A stretch of 64,000 nucleotides of DNA from Limimaricola sp. (GTDB lineage Bacteria; Pseudomonadota; Alphaproteobacteria; Rhodobacterales; Rhodobacteraceae). The notes below the pieces were generated by a model, which made no database searches, had not been told where the DNA came from, and worked only from the letters and a program-made list of their open reading frames with translations. Within the stretch, counting starts at the first letter, position 1. Each line of letters opens with the position of its first letter. A program made the position numbers and the translations under genes. This document shows positions 18,893 through 28,273 of the stretch, in pieces. The stretch spans positions 855,140 to 919,139 of the forward strand of contig NZ_WGLM01000002.1 of the NCBI RefSeq assembly GCF_016125575.1, given 5' to 3'.

Positions 18893-19359
18893 TGCGTGCG
18901 CTGATCCTCGTTCTGGCGCTTCTGGCGGGGCCGGCTTTTGCCGTGCAGCCCGACGAGATGCTCAAGGACCCGGCGCTGGAGGCGCGGGCGCGCGAAATCT
19001 CGTCCCAGCTGCGCTGCCCGGTCTGCCTCAACGAATCGATCGACGATTCGAACGCCACCGTCTCGCGTGATTTGCGGCTGCGGGTGCGCGATCTGCTGAA
19101 AGAAGGCCTGACCAACCAGCAGGTGATCGACTATCTGGTTTACGGCAAGCCGGGCGAGTTCGCGGGATTTGGCGAATTCATCCTGATGGACCCGCCCAAG
19201 CGCGGCGCAAATCTTATCCTCTGGCTGGCCGCACCCACGATGCTGATCTTGGGGCTGGGGCTGGGCTACGCGGTGATCCGTCGTCGCCGCAATGCCGCGG
19301 GGCCCGAGGCGCTGAGCACCGACGAAGAGGCACGGCTGCAGGAAATCCTGCGTTCGTGA
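18889..19359 (+). CDS. ccmH: cytochrome c maturation thioredoxin-like protein CcmH
   Basis: 156 residues. Signal peptide 1-18 (ends GPAFA), redox motif C43-P-V-C46 in the LRCPVCLNESI signature, and a C-terminal membrane anchor at about 104-124. Reduces the apocytochrome CXXCH thiols for heme ligation. Two ATGs in frame (18889 and 18892). ccmI is not next to it; an enoyl-CoA hydratase follows after 65 nt. Confidence 0.96.
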   Translation: MMRALILVLALLAGPAFAVQPDEMLKDPALEARAREISSQLRCPVCLNESIDDSNATVSRDLRLRVRDLLKEGLTNQQVIDYLVYGKPGEFAGFGEFILMDPPKRGANLILWLAAPTMLILGLGLGYAVIRRRRNAAGPEALSTDEEARLQEILRS

Positions 19360-19424
19360 CGCGCGGTTCCGCTGGCCTTGCGCCGGCGCGTGGCTAGGCT
19401 GGCCCCGACAGAGAGGGGGCGGTC

Positions 19425-20201
19425 ATGACCTACCAGACCATCACGTACGAGCTTGCCGACGATATCGCGGTAATCACGCTGAACCGTCCGGCGGTGATGA
19501 ACGCGCTGAACTCGGTCATGCGGCCTGAAATCACCGCGGCCGTGACGCGGGCGGGGGCCGAAGCACGGGTGCTGGTGTTGACGGGTGCCAGCCCGGCCTT
19601 CTGCTCGGGGCAGGATCTGGCAGATCCTGCACTTGGTCCCGATCTTGATATGGAGGGTGTGCTGAACGGGGAATACGTGCCGATGCTGCGCGCGATCTTC
19701 GACAGCCCGATCCCCACCATTGCCGCCGTCAATGGCACTGCGGCCGGGGCAGGCGCAAACCTTGCGCTGGCCTGCGACGTGGTGATCGCTTCGGAGGCTG
19801 CCGATTTCATTCAGGCCTTCAGCCGGATCGGGCTGATCCCCGATGCGGGTGGTACCTACTGGCTGCCGCGGCAAGTGGGCGCGGCAAGGGCCATGGGGGC
19901 AGCGCTTTTCGCAGGCAAGGTGACCGGACGACAGGCCGCCGACTGGGGCATGATCTGGGAGGCTGTGCCCGATGCGGACTTCGCCGCCCATTGGCGAAGC
20001 CGGGCCCGCCACCTCGCCACGGGTCCAACCGTTGCCTATCGCCATCTCAAGACGGCATTGCGCGCCTCGTCCGAGAATACACTGGAGGCGCAACTGGCGC
20101 TTGAAGCGCGGTTGCAGGGCCTTTGCGGCGAGACCGAGGATTTCCGCGAAGGCGTGGCGGCGTTTCTGGAAAAACGCCCGGCGCGATACGCCGGGCGTTA
20201 A
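19425..20201 (+). CDS. enoyl-CoA hydratase/isomerase family protein
   Basis: 258 residues, crotonase fold. Oxyanion-hole segments are present (SPAFCSGQDL and AVNGTAAGAGANLALACD), and DAGGTYWLPRQVG is typical of PaaG-type (ring-epoxide isomerase) and related enoyl-CoA hydratases. Substrate cannot be fixed; a role in phenylacetyl-CoA or fatty acyl-CoA breakdown is possible and would fit with the indolepyruvate oxidoreductase upstream. The last 30 nt of the gene form half of a terminator for convergent nirK. Confidence 0.85.
   Translation: MTYQTITYELADDIAVITLNRPAVMNALNSVMRPEITAAVTRAGAEARVLVLTGASPAFCSGQDLADPALGPDLDMEGVLNGEYVPMLRAIFDSPIPTIAAVNGTAAGAGANLALACDVVIASEAADFIQAFSRIGLIPDAGGTYWLPRQVGAARAMGAALFAGKVTGRQAADWGMIWEAVPDADFAAHWRSRARHLATGPTVAYRHLKTALRASSENTLEAQLALEARLQGLCGETEDFREGVAAFLEKRPARYAGR
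20169..20199 (-). terminator. nirK terminator inside the 3' end of the enoyl-CoA hydratase gene
   Basis: Perfect 11-bp stem AACGCCCGGCG/CGCCGGGCGTT with loop CGATA. On the minus strand it continues into a run of five T, giving a canonical terminator for nirK. The same DNA encodes the last residues and stop of the convergent hydratase. Confidence 0.75.
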
Positions 20202-20226
20202 GGCCTTCAGGCCGGGTCGCTTCTGG

Positions 20227-21426
20227 TCAGGCGCGGATCGGGCGCGGTTTGGCCACCTGTTCCATCAGGTCGTTGTTCCAGGTGCCATCCACCTGAAAAT
20301 GCGCAGTGGCGCCCAGCAGGACGGCCTCGATCAGGTTGTGATTGAGATAGGCGTAAAGCCCCGGCTGCTTGAACGTGTACATCGCCGCCCCGGCCGATCC
20401 GTCCCGGATGAACCATGTTTCGAACCCGGTCTGGGGCGCGTCGGAAAAACTTCCGCTTTCCCAGACATATTCGCCATGCCCGCCGATCAGGTGCGGACGG
20501 GTGTCACGGTTGGCCTGCGCGTGGATGATCAGCACGGTCTTGCCCACGGCCGAGGTGATGACGTTGTCGCCGGTCAGCGCGCCCACCGCGCCGTTGAAAA
20601 CCACATGGGTCGGGATGAGGCCCCGCATCGCGTCGAGGCTGTCGCTATAGTCCTCGCCCGCGCTTTCATATTGCACGTAGTCGCCATTGGCATCCTTGGG
20701 CAGGTAGAACTCCTGTTCGCCGATATAGACCGCCTGGTCGTAGCGCAGCGGGTTGCCGGCGGCATCCTTCAGCCCGTCGCGCGGCAGCACCATCACGGCC
20801 CCGCTCATGCCGTGGCAGACGTGATAGGGGATCATCTCGCCGCCCGGAGCGCAGTGATAGACGAAGACGCCGGGCTTGATCGCCTTCCAGCGCAGCACCA
20901 CCTCTTCGCCCGGCAGGACGTGGGTCAGCCCGCCGCCGCCCAAGGCACCCGTCGACGCGTGAAAGTCGATATTGTGTTCCAGCATGTTGGTCTCGGGGTT
21001 GACCAGCGTCAGTTCGACATAGTCGCCCTCGTGGCAAACGATCATCGGGCCGGGGAGCGAGCCGTTATAGGTGAAGGCCCAGATCGTCCCGCCATTGTCG
21101 GGGTCGATCGTGACCAGCTTTTCTTCGACGGTCATCGTCACCTCGATGATCTTGGGCTCGTCCGTGGCAACCTGTTCGTGCGCGGGCAGCATCGGCGGGG
21201 CGACCAGCACTTGTTTGACGCGCGGCAGTTGCGACAGGTCGGGCGTGGTGACCTCGTCGGCCACGTTGATCAGGCCAGCGGGGCCTGCGCCGGCGGCTTG
21301 CGGCGGCACGGCCGTGCTCGCGCGCAGCGCCTCGGAGGTTGCGATAATCGCGCCGGCAGAGGTTGCCGCGCCCAGAAGCACGGTCCGGCGGGAGGGAAGG
21401 TCGTTCAGTTTGTCATGGTCTGACAT
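20227..21426 (-). CDS. nirK: copper-containing nitrite reductase
   Basis: 399 residues. Periplasmic reduction of nitrite to nitric oxide. Twin-arginine-like signal ([10 protein letters not shown]) near the N-terminus. Two cupredoxin domains; type 1 copper ligands H151, C192, H202, M207 and type 2 ligands H156, H191 and probably H312, with the catalytic D154 and H274, all in their expected contexts ([28 protein letters not shown]). Lies 47 nt downstream of pseudoazurin on the same strand, so the two probably share the FNR-type promoter. No nor, nos or nar genes are in the window. Confidence 0.97.
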   Translation of the reverse strand: MSDHDKLNDLPSRRTVLLGAATSAGAIIATSEALRASTAVPPQAAGAGPAGLINVADEVTTPDLSQLPRVKQVLVAPPMLPAHEQVATDEPKIIEVTMTVEEKLVTIDPDNGGTIWAFTYNGSLPGPMIVCHEGDYVELTLVNPETNMLEHNIDFHASTGALGGGGLTHVLPGEEVVLRWKAIKPGVFVYHCAPGGEMIPYHVCHGMSGAVMVLPRDGLKDAAGNPLRYDQAVYIGEQEFYLPKDANGDYVQYESAGEDYSDSLDAMRGLIPTHVVFNGAVGALTGDNVITSAVGKTVLIIHAQANRDTRPHLIGGHGEYVWESGSFSDAPQTGFETWFIRDGSAGAAMYTFKQPGLYAYLNHNLIEAVLLGATAHFQVDGTWNNDLMEQVAKPRPIRA

Positions 21427-21473
21427 GGCACTGTCCTTTCATGGACTGTCGTAAGGGCCGCGTTGCACCGCGG

Positions 21474-21905
21474 TCAGTTGAAGGTGGCGAGGTCTGCCTC
21501 GAAGCGTTGCATCGCCTTGGGGGGAATGCGGCCCGACAGGAAATCGGCCGGCACGGCGGCGTCGCCCACGCGGATGACACCGACCATTCCCATCGCGAAA
21601 TGAGGTACGCACTTGACCCCGTAAAAGCCCGGCTCGGTGAAAGTGACGTCAAGATCCTTACCGATCTGACCCTTAAAATCGGCCGCACCTTCTGGCGCCA
21701 TCCCCGAGATCAGTTCCACGTTGTGGCCACGGTCGGCGGCCACGAAATGCACGGTATCGCCGACGGCGATGCTGATCGTCGCAGGTTCGAACACCATCAA
21801 CCCGGCCTCGCCGCGGTTGAGCATCCTGACCTCGTAGGTCTCCGCCTTCACTGCCGTGGCGCCCAGCGCCAAGGCCATGAACGAAATGAGGAAAGGGAGT
21901 TTCAT
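21474..21905 (-). CDS. pseudoazurin
   Basis: 143 residues. Small blue-copper electron donor to nitrite reductase in the periplasm. Signal peptide 1-21 (TAVKA). After cleavage the ligands fall exactly on the classical pseudoazurin numbers: H40, C78, H81 and M86 (H61, C99, H102, M107 of the precursor; motif KCVPHFAMGM). First gene of a pseudoazurin-nirK pair, behind a perfect FNR/NNR box and a leader hairpin that overlaps the ribosome site. Confidence 0.97.
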   Translation of the reverse strand: MKLPFLISFMALALGATAVKAETYEVRMLNRGEAGLMVFEPATISIAVGDTVHFVAADRGHNVELISGMAPEGAADFKGQIGKDLDVTFTEPGFYGVKCVPHFAMGMVGVIRVGDAAVPADFLSGRIPPKAMQRFEADLATFN

Positions 21906-21910
21906 CGTCA

Positions 21911-21945
21911 GTATCCTTTATTCCGACTGATTTAGTCGGGGATAC
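21911..21945 (-). promoter_or_regulatory. leader hairpin covering the pseudoazurin ribosome site
   Basis: On the minus strand GTATCC pairs with GGATAC (outer stem) around an inner stem CCGACT/AGTCGG. The GGA of the downstream arm is part of the Shine-Dalgarno AAGGA that lies about 7 nt from the ATG, so the fold would partly hide it. Confidence 0.45.
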
Positions 21946-21972
21946 CTTTGAAGCCGGACGAGGCCTGAAACC

Positions 21973-21986
21973 TTGATCGAGATCAA
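21973..21986. promoter_or_regulatory. FNR/NNR-type box
   Basis: Perfect TTGAT-CGAG-ATCAA (TTGAT-N4-ATCAA consensus of FNR, NnrR and DNR). Centre at 21979.5. Placed at -41.5, the transcript would begin near 21938, about 33 nt before the pseudoazurin ATG, the spacing expected of an activated class II promoter. Confidence 0.85.
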
Positions 21987-22041
21987 AGTCCGACAAAAAC
22001 GCTAGGAAATCTTTGCGGGGGCATTGTCGCCTTGCGGCGGG

Positions 22042-22593
22042 TCAGCCGGCCACGAGGTTTTCCGGCCGCGCAAGGGCAAGGTACACACTGTCGACCCACT
22101 CGCCCTCGATGCAGAAGGTGCGCGTCGCACGATGCGTTTCGGCAAAACCCAAGGCGCGCAAGAGGCCTAGTGAAGCCTCGTTGCGGGGGTCAACGTCAGC
22201 GGTCAGAAAAGGCACATCGGATGCCTGCCACAGGAACGGAAGAACCGCCTCCATCGCCTCGCGCATGATGCCTTGCCGCCAATGATCGGGGTGCAGAAGA
22301 AATCCCACCTCGGGGAGGCGCCAAGCACCCGCCTTGCCAATAACGATTCCGTCGCGCTCGATCAGGAAATCGGTGACGGGCTGGCGCGACAACATGCTGT
22401 CAAGCCAGGCCGCCGTGGTTTTCAGGTCGGGATGCGGTGGCGTAGACCAGTAGCGCATCGCGCACGGGTCGCGCAGGATGGCGTGCAGGGCCGGCAGATC
22501 GTCGACCCTGGCCGGGCGCAGCAGCAGCCGCGCCGTGCGCAGGATCGGCTCAGCGATTTTCGATCTCGACGTAATCGCGCGCGGTCTCGCCAA
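22042..22593 (-). CDS. GNAT-family N-acetyltransferase
   Basis: 183 residues (RimJ/RimL-like). Features: TARLLLRP start segment, acetyl-CoA site around [14 protein letters not shown], and [13 protein letters not shown] near the C-terminus. Substrate unknown. The frame opens with a TTG at 22593, inside the gltA 3' end (44-nt overlap), with no clear ribosome site; the true start may be different, so the N-terminus is uncertain. The overlap suggests translation coupled to gltA. Confidence 0.75.
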   Translation of the reverse strand: MARPRAITSRSKIAEPILRTARLLLRPARVDDLPALHAILRDPCAMRYWSTPPHPDLKTTAAWLDSMLSRQPVTDFLIERDGIVIGKAGAWRLPEVGFLLHPDHWRQGIMREAMEAVLPFLWQASDVPFLTADVDPRNEASLGLLRALGFAETHRATRTFCIEGEWVDSVYLALARPENLVAG

Positions 22594-23845
22594 GGTAGAG
22601 TTGGCGCGGACGGCCGATTTTCAACTGCGGATCGGCCAGTTGTTCCTTCCACTGCGAGATCCAGCCAACCGTGCGCGCCACGGCGAAGATCGGCGTGAAC
22701 ATCGAGGTCGGGAAGCCCATCGCATCAAGGATGATGCCCGAGTAGAAATCGACGTTCGGGTACAGCTTCTTCTCGATGAAGTAGGAGTCTTCCAGCGCGA
22801 TCTTTTCCAGTTCCTTGGCAACCTGCAGCGTCGGGTTATCGTGGATACCCAGCAGGTCCAGCACCTCATCGGCGGACTGTTTCATCACCGTCGCGCGCGG
22901 GTCGAAGTTCTTGTAAACGCGGTGGCCAAAGCCCATCAAGCGGAACGGATCATTCTTGTCCTTGGCGCGCGCGATGAACTCGGGGATGCGGTCCACGGTG
23001 CCGATCTCGCGCAGCATCTCAAGGCAGGCTTGGTTGGCGCCGCCATGCGCGGGCCCCCAGAGGCAGGCAATGCCCGCGGCGATACAGGCGAACGGGTTCG
23101 CGCCCGAGGACGAGGCCAGCCGCACCGTCGAGGTCGAGGCGTTCTGTTCGTGATCGGCGTGCAGGGTGAAGATGCGGTCCATCGCACGGGCCAGGACCGG
23201 GTCCACGTGGTATTCCTCGGCGGGCACGGCAAAGCACATGTGCAGGAAATTGGCAGCAAAGCTAAGGTCGTTGCGCGGATAAACGAAGGGCTGACCGATC
23301 GAATACTTGTAGGCCATCGCCGCAATCGTCGGCATCTTGGCAATCAGACGGTGCGAGGCGATCTCGCGCTGATTCTCGTCGTTGATATCAGTCGAGTCGT
23401 GGTAGAACGCGCTCATCGCGCCGACCACACCGACCATCGTCGCCATCGGATGCGCATCCCGCCGGAATCCCCGGAAGAAGTTGTGCATCTGCTCGTGGAT
23501 CATGGTGTGGCGGGTCAAAAGCCGCTCGAACTTTTCCAGCTCGTCAGCCTTGGGCAGGTAGCCGTAAAGCAGCACGAAGCAGACTTCGAGATAGTGCGAC
23601 TTCTCGGCAAGTTGCCCGATCGGGTAGCCGCGGTGCAGCAATTCGCCCTTGTCACCATCGATATAGGTGATGGTCGAGTCGCAGGATGCGGTCGAGGTAA
23701 AGCCCGGATCGTAGGTAAAGACGCCCGCCTCGGCATAAAGCTTGCGAATGTCGATCACGTCCGGCCCGGCGGTCGGCGAATGAACGGGCAATTCATAGGA
23801 TTTGCCGTCAATGGTCAGCGTCGCGGTCTTGGTCGGTTCGGCCAT
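22550..23845 (-). CDS. gltA: citrate synthase (type II, hexameric)
   Basis: 431 residues. Condenses acetyl-CoA with oxaloacetate to citrate. Active-site segments are clear: [16 protein letters not shown] (first catalytic His), GFGHRVYKN (second His) and the C-terminal PRQLYLGE. The N-terminal beta-rich domain typical of Gram-negative type II enzymes is present ([10 protein letters not shown]). Stand-alone promoter region of about 100 bp to gltX. Confidence 0.97.
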   Translation of the reverse strand: MAEPTKTATLTIDGKSYELPVHSPTAGPDVIDIRKLYAEAGVFTYDPGFTSTASCDSTITYIDGDKGELLHRGYPIGQLAEKSHYLEVCFVLLYGYLPKADELEKFERLLTRHTMIHEQMHNFFRGFRRDAHPMATMVGVVGAMSAFYHDSTDINDENQREIASHRLIAKMPTIAAMAYKYSIGQPFVYPRNDLSFAANFLHMCFAVPAEEYHVDPVLARAMDRIFTLHADHEQNASTSTVRLASSSGANPFACIAAGIACLWGPAHGGANQACLEMLREIGTVDRIPEFIARAKDKNDPFRLMGFGHRVYKNFDPRATVMKQSADEVLDLLGIHDNPTLQVAKELEKIALEDSYFIEKKLYPNVDFYSGIILDAMGFPTSMFTPIFAVARTVGWISQWKEQLADPQLKIGRPRQLYLGETARDYVEIENR

Positions 23846-23943
23846 GGTCCATCCCTCAGTGTTGCGCCACGTGGCCGCCGGCCCGCAGCATTTTCTTGTC
23901 AGGCACCCGAAGGATCATGCCGCCACAGTCGTGACGCTTCCGT

Positions 23944-25374
23944 TCAGACGCCTTCCTCCATCGCATCCTGCAAGCGCGCGACAGTCTCGTCACGGCCCAG
24001 GACAATCATCATGTCGAACACACTCGGAGACACGGTGCGACCCGCCAGCGCTGCCCGCAAGGGCCCTGCCATCTTGCCGAACTTGACGCCGTGCGTCTCT
24101 GCCACGGCGTTTGCAACCCGCTCCAGCGTCTCGCGGTTCCAGCTAGCATTTTGCAGGTGCGGCGTCAAATCCGCGATGAGGGTGCGCGCCTCTGCGGTCA
24201 GCGCAGCCGCTGCGGCATCGTCGCGCGAAACTGGGCGTTCCGTCAGGACGAACCGTGCTTTTTCAATAAGTTCCGGGAAAGTCTTCGCGCGTTCTTTGAG
24301 GCAGAACATGGCCGTCAACAACCCGTCTTGCTGCCGCTGCGTCAGCGCCGGCGCACCGGTTGCCTGAAGAAAAGCGCGCAATTCATGCAGCAGCGCAGCA
24401 TCGTCGCTGGCAGCAATGTGCTGGCCACAGAGGTTTTCCAACTTCTTGACATCGAAGCGAGCTGGCGCCTTGCCGATGCCCGACAGGTCGAACCACTCCT
24501 TAGCCTGCGCATCGGTAAAGAACTCGTCGTCGCCATGGCTCCAGCCCAGCCGCGTGAGGTAGTTGCGCATGCCGGCCGCCGGATAGCCCATCGCCTGGTA
24601 ATCGGCAGCCGCGGTGGCGCCGTGGCGCTTGGACAGTTTCTTGCCATCGGGGCCGAAGATCAGCGGGATATGGGCCATCACCGGTACGTCCCAGCCCATC
24701 GCGTCGTAGATCATCTTTTGCCGGAAGGCGTTGGTCAGGTGATCGTCGCCGCGGATGATGTGGGTCACGCCCATGTCATGGTCATCGACCACGACTGCCA
24801 GCATGTAGACCGGCGTGCCGTCCGAGCGCAGCATCACCATGTCATCCAGCTGTTCGTTGGCCAGCGTCACCGCGCCCTGCACGGCATCGTGGATGGTCGT
24901 CGCACCCTCGCGCGGGGCCTTGATGCGGATGGCAAAGGGCTGGTCGGGATGGGTCGCGGGGTCCGCGTCGCGCCAGGGCGAGCGAAACAGGGTCGAGCGT
25001 TTCTCGGCCTCGGCCTGCGCGCGGAACGCCTCGATTTCCTCGGGCGTGGAAAAGCACTTGTAGGCTTTGCCGGCGGCCAGCAATTCATGTGCGACGGCGG
25101 CATGTCGGTCCAGACCCGCGGCCTGGCTGAGCGGCGCGCCGTCCCAGTCGAGGCCCAGCCAGCGCAGGCCGGCGAGGATCTTGTCTGTGTTCTCCGGGGT
25201 CGAACGGGCGCGGTCGGTATCCTCGATGCGCAACAGGAACTTGCCACCCCGCCCGCGCGCGTAAAGCCAGTTGAACAGCGCCGTCCGTGCGCCGCCGATA
25301 TGCAGCGCGCCGGTCGGCGAGGGGGCAAAACGGGTGACGACGGGGCGCGCTGTGGTCGGGGCGGGCGAGGACAT
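23944..25374 (-). CDS. gltX: glutamate--tRNA ligase
   Basis: 476 residues. Charges tRNA-Glu. Class I motifs: HIGG at residues 25-28 ([16 protein letters not shown]) and KLSKRHG near residue 246. Normal length. Reads away from comEC across an 80-bp gap if comEC begins at the GTG at 25455. Alphaproteobacteria often have two GltX copies, one charging tRNA-Gln as well; which this is cannot be told from the window. Confidence 0.96.
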   Translation of the reverse strand: MSSPAPTTARPVVTRFAPSPTGALHIGGARTALFNWLYARGRGGKFLLRIEDTDRARSTPENTDKILAGLRWLGLDWDGAPLSQAAGLDRHAAVAHELLAAGKAYKCFSTPEEIEAFRAQAEAEKRSTLFRSPWRDADPATHPDQPFAIRIKAPREGATTIHDAVQGAVTLANEQLDDMVMLRSDGTPVYMLAVVVDDHDMGVTHIIRGDDHLTNAFRQKMIYDAMGWDVPVMAHIPLIFGPDGKKLSKRHGATAAADYQAMGYPAAGMRNYLTRLGWSHGDDEFFTDAQAKEWFDLSGIGKAPARFDVKKLENLCGQHIAASDDAALLHELRAFLQATGAPALTQRQQDGLLTAMFCLKERAKTFPELIEKARFVLTERPVSRDDAAAAALTAEARTLIADLTPHLQNASWNRETLERVANAVAETHGVKFGKMAGPLRAALAGRTVSPSVFDMMIVLGRDETVARLQDAMEEGV

Positions 25375-25454
25375 CGCGGGTTAACCTTTCGTTCACCAAG
25401 ATGGCGCTAGGCTGCGCACGCACGGGGGATACTAAGCCGGGAGACCAAGGACAA

Positions 25455-27485
25455 GTGCGCCCGCTTGCCTCTATCGCCGATGGGCTGCTGGCACAGCGGG
25501 GGCACCTGTTCGTGTGGGTTCCGGTCTGTCTTGGTGTCGGTGTCGGAATCTACTTCGGCCTGCGGGCCGAGCCGGACTGGCGCATCTGGATGGGTCTTGG
25601 GCTTCTGGCCGCTCTTTGTATTGGCGCGGCGCGACTTGCCGGGCCGGCCTTTGCGCCGCTGCCACTCGGGCTGATGCTGGTAAGCGCGGGTGTGGGGCTG
25701 GCCGGGCTGCGTGCGCATTTGCTGGCGGCACCGGTCCTTTCGTACCGCTACTACGGCGCGATCGAGGGGCGGATCATCGCGATCGACCGGTCAGCCTCGG
25801 ACGCCGTGCGGTTGACGCTGGATCAGGTTGTCTTGGACCATGTGCCGCCCGCGCGAACACCTCTGAAGGTGAGGGTCTCGCTGCACGGCGCGCAAGACTG
25901 GCTCGATCCCGCGCCGGGGCAGGTGGTGGGGCTGACCGGGCATCTGTCGCCGCCCGCCGGCCCGGTTGAACCCGGCGGGTTCGACTACCGGCGCACCGCG
26001 TGGTTCGACCGGATCGGCGCTGTGGGGTATACCCGCAGTCCGGCGGTGCTGCTTCGCCCGCCCGCTGGCGGGGTCGATTTGTGGCTGTTCCGGCAGCGTT
26101 TGGCAGTATCGAAGGCCGTCGCTTCCACTTTGCCGGGGCAGGTCGGGGCCTTTGCCGCCGCGCTGATGACCGGGGACAGGGCTGGCCTGTCGCAGCAGGT
26201 TCTGACCGACATGCGCGCGGCGAACCTTGCGCATCTTCTGGCGATCTCGGGGCTGCACATGGGGCTGCTTACGGCCTTTGTCTTTGGCGTCGTCCGGGCA
26301 GGGCTTGCGTTGATCAGGCCGCTTGCCCTGCGCTGGCCGGTCAAGAAGATCGCGGCGGTCGTCGCGCTGTTAACGGGCGCGGCCTATCTGGCCCTGTCAG
26401 GCGCCAGCGTGGCGACAGAGCGCGCCTTCGTCATGGTCGCCGTGGCGCTGGTCGCGGTGCTGCTCGACCGGCGTGCGCTGACCCTGAGGGCGGTTGCGAT
26501 GGCGGCGACGATCATCCTCGTCCTGCGGCCCGAGGCGCTGGTAGGCCCCGGATTCCAGATGTCTTTTGCCGCCACGACCGCGCTTGTCGCGGGCTTCGGC
26601 CTGTTGTCCGGGCGTGAACTTCGGCTTGTGCCGCGCTGGGCGGCGCCTGTGATCACGGTCATCGCCTCGTCGTTGATCGCTGGTCTTGCCACGGCGCCCT
26701 TCGCCGCGGCGCATTTCAACCAGGTCTCGCATTACGGGCTGATCGCCAACCTTGCCGCCGTGCCGCTGATGGGGGTCTGGGTGATGCCTGCGGGCGTGCT
26801 GGCAGCCTGCCTTGCGCCCTTCGGCTTGGGTTGGGTGGGGCTGCGGATCATGGCGCCCGGGCTGGCATGGATCCTTGGTGTCGCGCACGAGGTGGCGCGC
26901 TGGCCGGGCGCGCTCGGCCATGTCGTGACGCCCGCGGGGCCGGTGCTGGCGCTGCTCAGCCTCGGATTTCTCTGGTTGATCCTCTGGCGCGGCAGGCCCC
27001 GTTGGGCGGGGTTTGTGCCGATGCTGCTAGCTGCCGTGCTCTGGGGCTTCAGTACGCGGCCTGCGCTGCTGGTCGCAGACAGCGGTGCGATGATGGGGGC
27101 AATGACAGCCGATGGCCGGGTTCTATCAAAGCCGCGCGGAGACAGTTTTTCCGCCCTTGCCTGGCTGGAGAATGACGGCGCACCAGTGCCACAGGACGTT
27201 GCGGCCGGGCGCGCTGGGTTGACGCGGGATGGCCGCGTCATTCGGGCCGCACTGCCCGGCGGCACGGTGCTTCTGGTCACGGGAAAGGTCGCGTTGGCGG
27301 CGCTGGATGGCTGCGGCGGCGCGGCTGTCTTGATCAGCAATCAGGTGGATGCCGGTCCGCGCCCGTGTATCGTCTACGACCTGTCGCGCCTGCGTCGCAC
27401 CGGCGCGCTGGCCATTGACGCGTCGACGCCCCTCCGCATCGTCACGGCCAGCGAAGTGACCGGCCACAGGCCCTGGTCGCCCTGA
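25455..27485 (+). CDS. comEC: ComEC/Rec2-family DNA uptake channel
   Basis: 676 residues from a GTG with AAGGA 5 nt upstream; an ATG at 25401 is in frame but has no ribosome site. N-terminal spans and OB-like DUF4131 segment (about 1-190), then the competence domain with LAISGLHMGLL (about 258-268) and eight or more spans. The C-terminal 150 residues sit where a metallo-beta-lactamase domain is found in other ComECs, but no HXHXDH motif is visible, so any nuclease function is probably missing, as in many Alphaproteobacteria. Moves single-stranded DNA into the cytoplasm; in R. capsulatus it is required to receive GTA DNA. The stop is 8 nt from the convergent lexA stop. Confidence 0.92.
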   Translation: MRPLASIADGLLAQRGHLFVWVPVCLGVGVGIYFGLRAEPDWRIWMGLGLLAALCIGAARLAGPAFAPLPLGLMLVSAGVGLAGLRAHLLAAPVLSYRYYGAIEGRIIAIDRSASDAVRLTLDQVVLDHVPPARTPLKVRVSLHGAQDWLDPAPGQVVGLTGHLSPPAGPVEPGGFDYRRTAWFDRIGAVGYTRSPAVLLRPPAGGVDLWLFRQRLAVSKAVASTLPGQVGAFAAALMTGDRAGLSQQVLTDMRAANLAHLLAISGLHMGLLTAFVFGVVRAGLALIRPLALRWPVKKIAAVVALLTGAAYLALSGASVATERAFVMVAVALVAVLLDRRALTLRAVAMAATIILVLRPEALVGPGFQMSFAATTALVAGFGLLSGRELRLVPRWAAPVITVIASSLIAGLATAPFAAAHFNQVSHYGLIANLAAVPLMGVWVMPAGVLAACLAPFGLGWVGLRIMAPGLAWILGVAHEVARWPGALGHVVTPAGPVLALLSLGFLWLILWRGRPRWAGFVPMLLAAVLWGFSTRPALLVADSGAMMGAMTADGRVLSKPRGDSFSALAWLENDGAPVPQDVAAGRAGLTRDGRVIRAALPGGTVLLVTGKVALAALDGCGGAAVLISNQVDAGPRPCIVYDLSRLRRTGALAIDASTPLRIVTASEVTGHRPWSP

Positions 27486-27493
27486 CATGCGGC

Positions 27494-28201
27494 TCAATAG
27501 GTGCGGATCAGCCCCACCAGCCGGCCTTGAACGCGCACCTGATCGTCGCGGTAAAGCCGGGTCTCATAGGCGGGGTTCGCGGCTTCCAAGGCAATCATGC
27601 CGTTCTGGCGGCGAAAGCGTTTCAGCGTCGCCTCGGCATCCTCGACAAGGGCCACGACGATATCGCCGTTGTCGGCCGTCGTGGCCTCGCGGATGACGAC
27701 GATATCGCCATCATTGATTCCGGCCTCAATCATCGAATCGCCGCGCACTTCCAACGCGTAATGCTCGCCCTTGCCCAGCATCGCTTGCGGAACGGCCACC
27801 CGATGGGAAACTTCGGAAATTGCGGCAATCGGAACACCGGCGGCGATCCGGCCCATCACGTCCAGTTCCACCGCACCCGCAGCCTCGACTTGCAGGGCCG
27901 CGCGGGGCTGCGCGGGGTGCGGGGCAGGGCGGCTGCCCTCGACAATGCGCGGCGAAAACCGGGGTGCTACGGCCCTAGCCTGCATCGCCTCGGGCAATTT
28001 CACGATTTCCAGCGCGCGCGCCCGGTGCGCCAGTCGGCGGATGAACCCACGCTCTTCCAGCGCCGTGATCAGGCGGTGAATGCCGGATTTCGACCGCAGG
28101 TCCAGCGCTTCCTTCATCTCGTCAAACGAGGGCGGAACGCCGTCGCGCTGCACGCGGGCATGGATGAATTCCAGCAGGTCGAGCTGTTTGCGGGTCAGCA
28201 T
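27494..28201 (-). CDS. lexA: SOS repressor LexA
   Basis: 235 residues. N-terminal winged helix (1-65: [15 protein letters not shown]) and a C-terminal S24 autoprotease with cleavage site A121-G122, serine S156 (GDSMIEAG) and lysine K194 (ATLKRF). Represses DNA-damage genes until cut with RecA help. The long linker (about 70-110) is usual for Alphaproteobacteria. A perfect SOS box sits upstream, so it represses itself. In R. capsulatus LexA also affects GTA production. Confidence 0.97.
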   Translation of the reverse strand: MLTRKQLDLLEFIHARVQRDGVPPSFDEMKEALDLRSKSGIHRLITALEERGFIRRLAHRARALEIVKLPEAMQARAVAPRFSPRIVEGSRPAPHPAQPRAALQVEAAGAVELDVMGRIAAGVPIAAISEVSHRVAVPQAMLGKGEHYALEVRGDSMIEAGINDGDIVVIREATTADNGDIVVALVEDAEATLKRFRRQNGMIALEAANPAYETRLYRDDQVRVQGRLVGLIRTY

Positions 28202-28235
28202 GGCGCACTCCTCGGGATGCCAACGTTTGGATTAC

Positions 28236-28250
28236 GTTCTACGCATGTTC
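28236..28250. promoter_or_regulatory. SOS box (LexA operator) of lexA
   Basis: GTTC-TACGCAT-GTTC on the plus strand, that is GAAC-N7-GAAC reading towards lexA, the alphaproteobacterial consensus. It lies 35 nt before the lexA ATG. Confidence 0.85.
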
Positions 28251-28273
28251 CCGTTTTGTGTCAACGCTTCCGC

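Noticed and set aside
22478..24367. 629-codon open frame antisense to gltA and gltX
   Set aside because: Shadow frame across two conserved genes and their intergenic gap; no family similarity.
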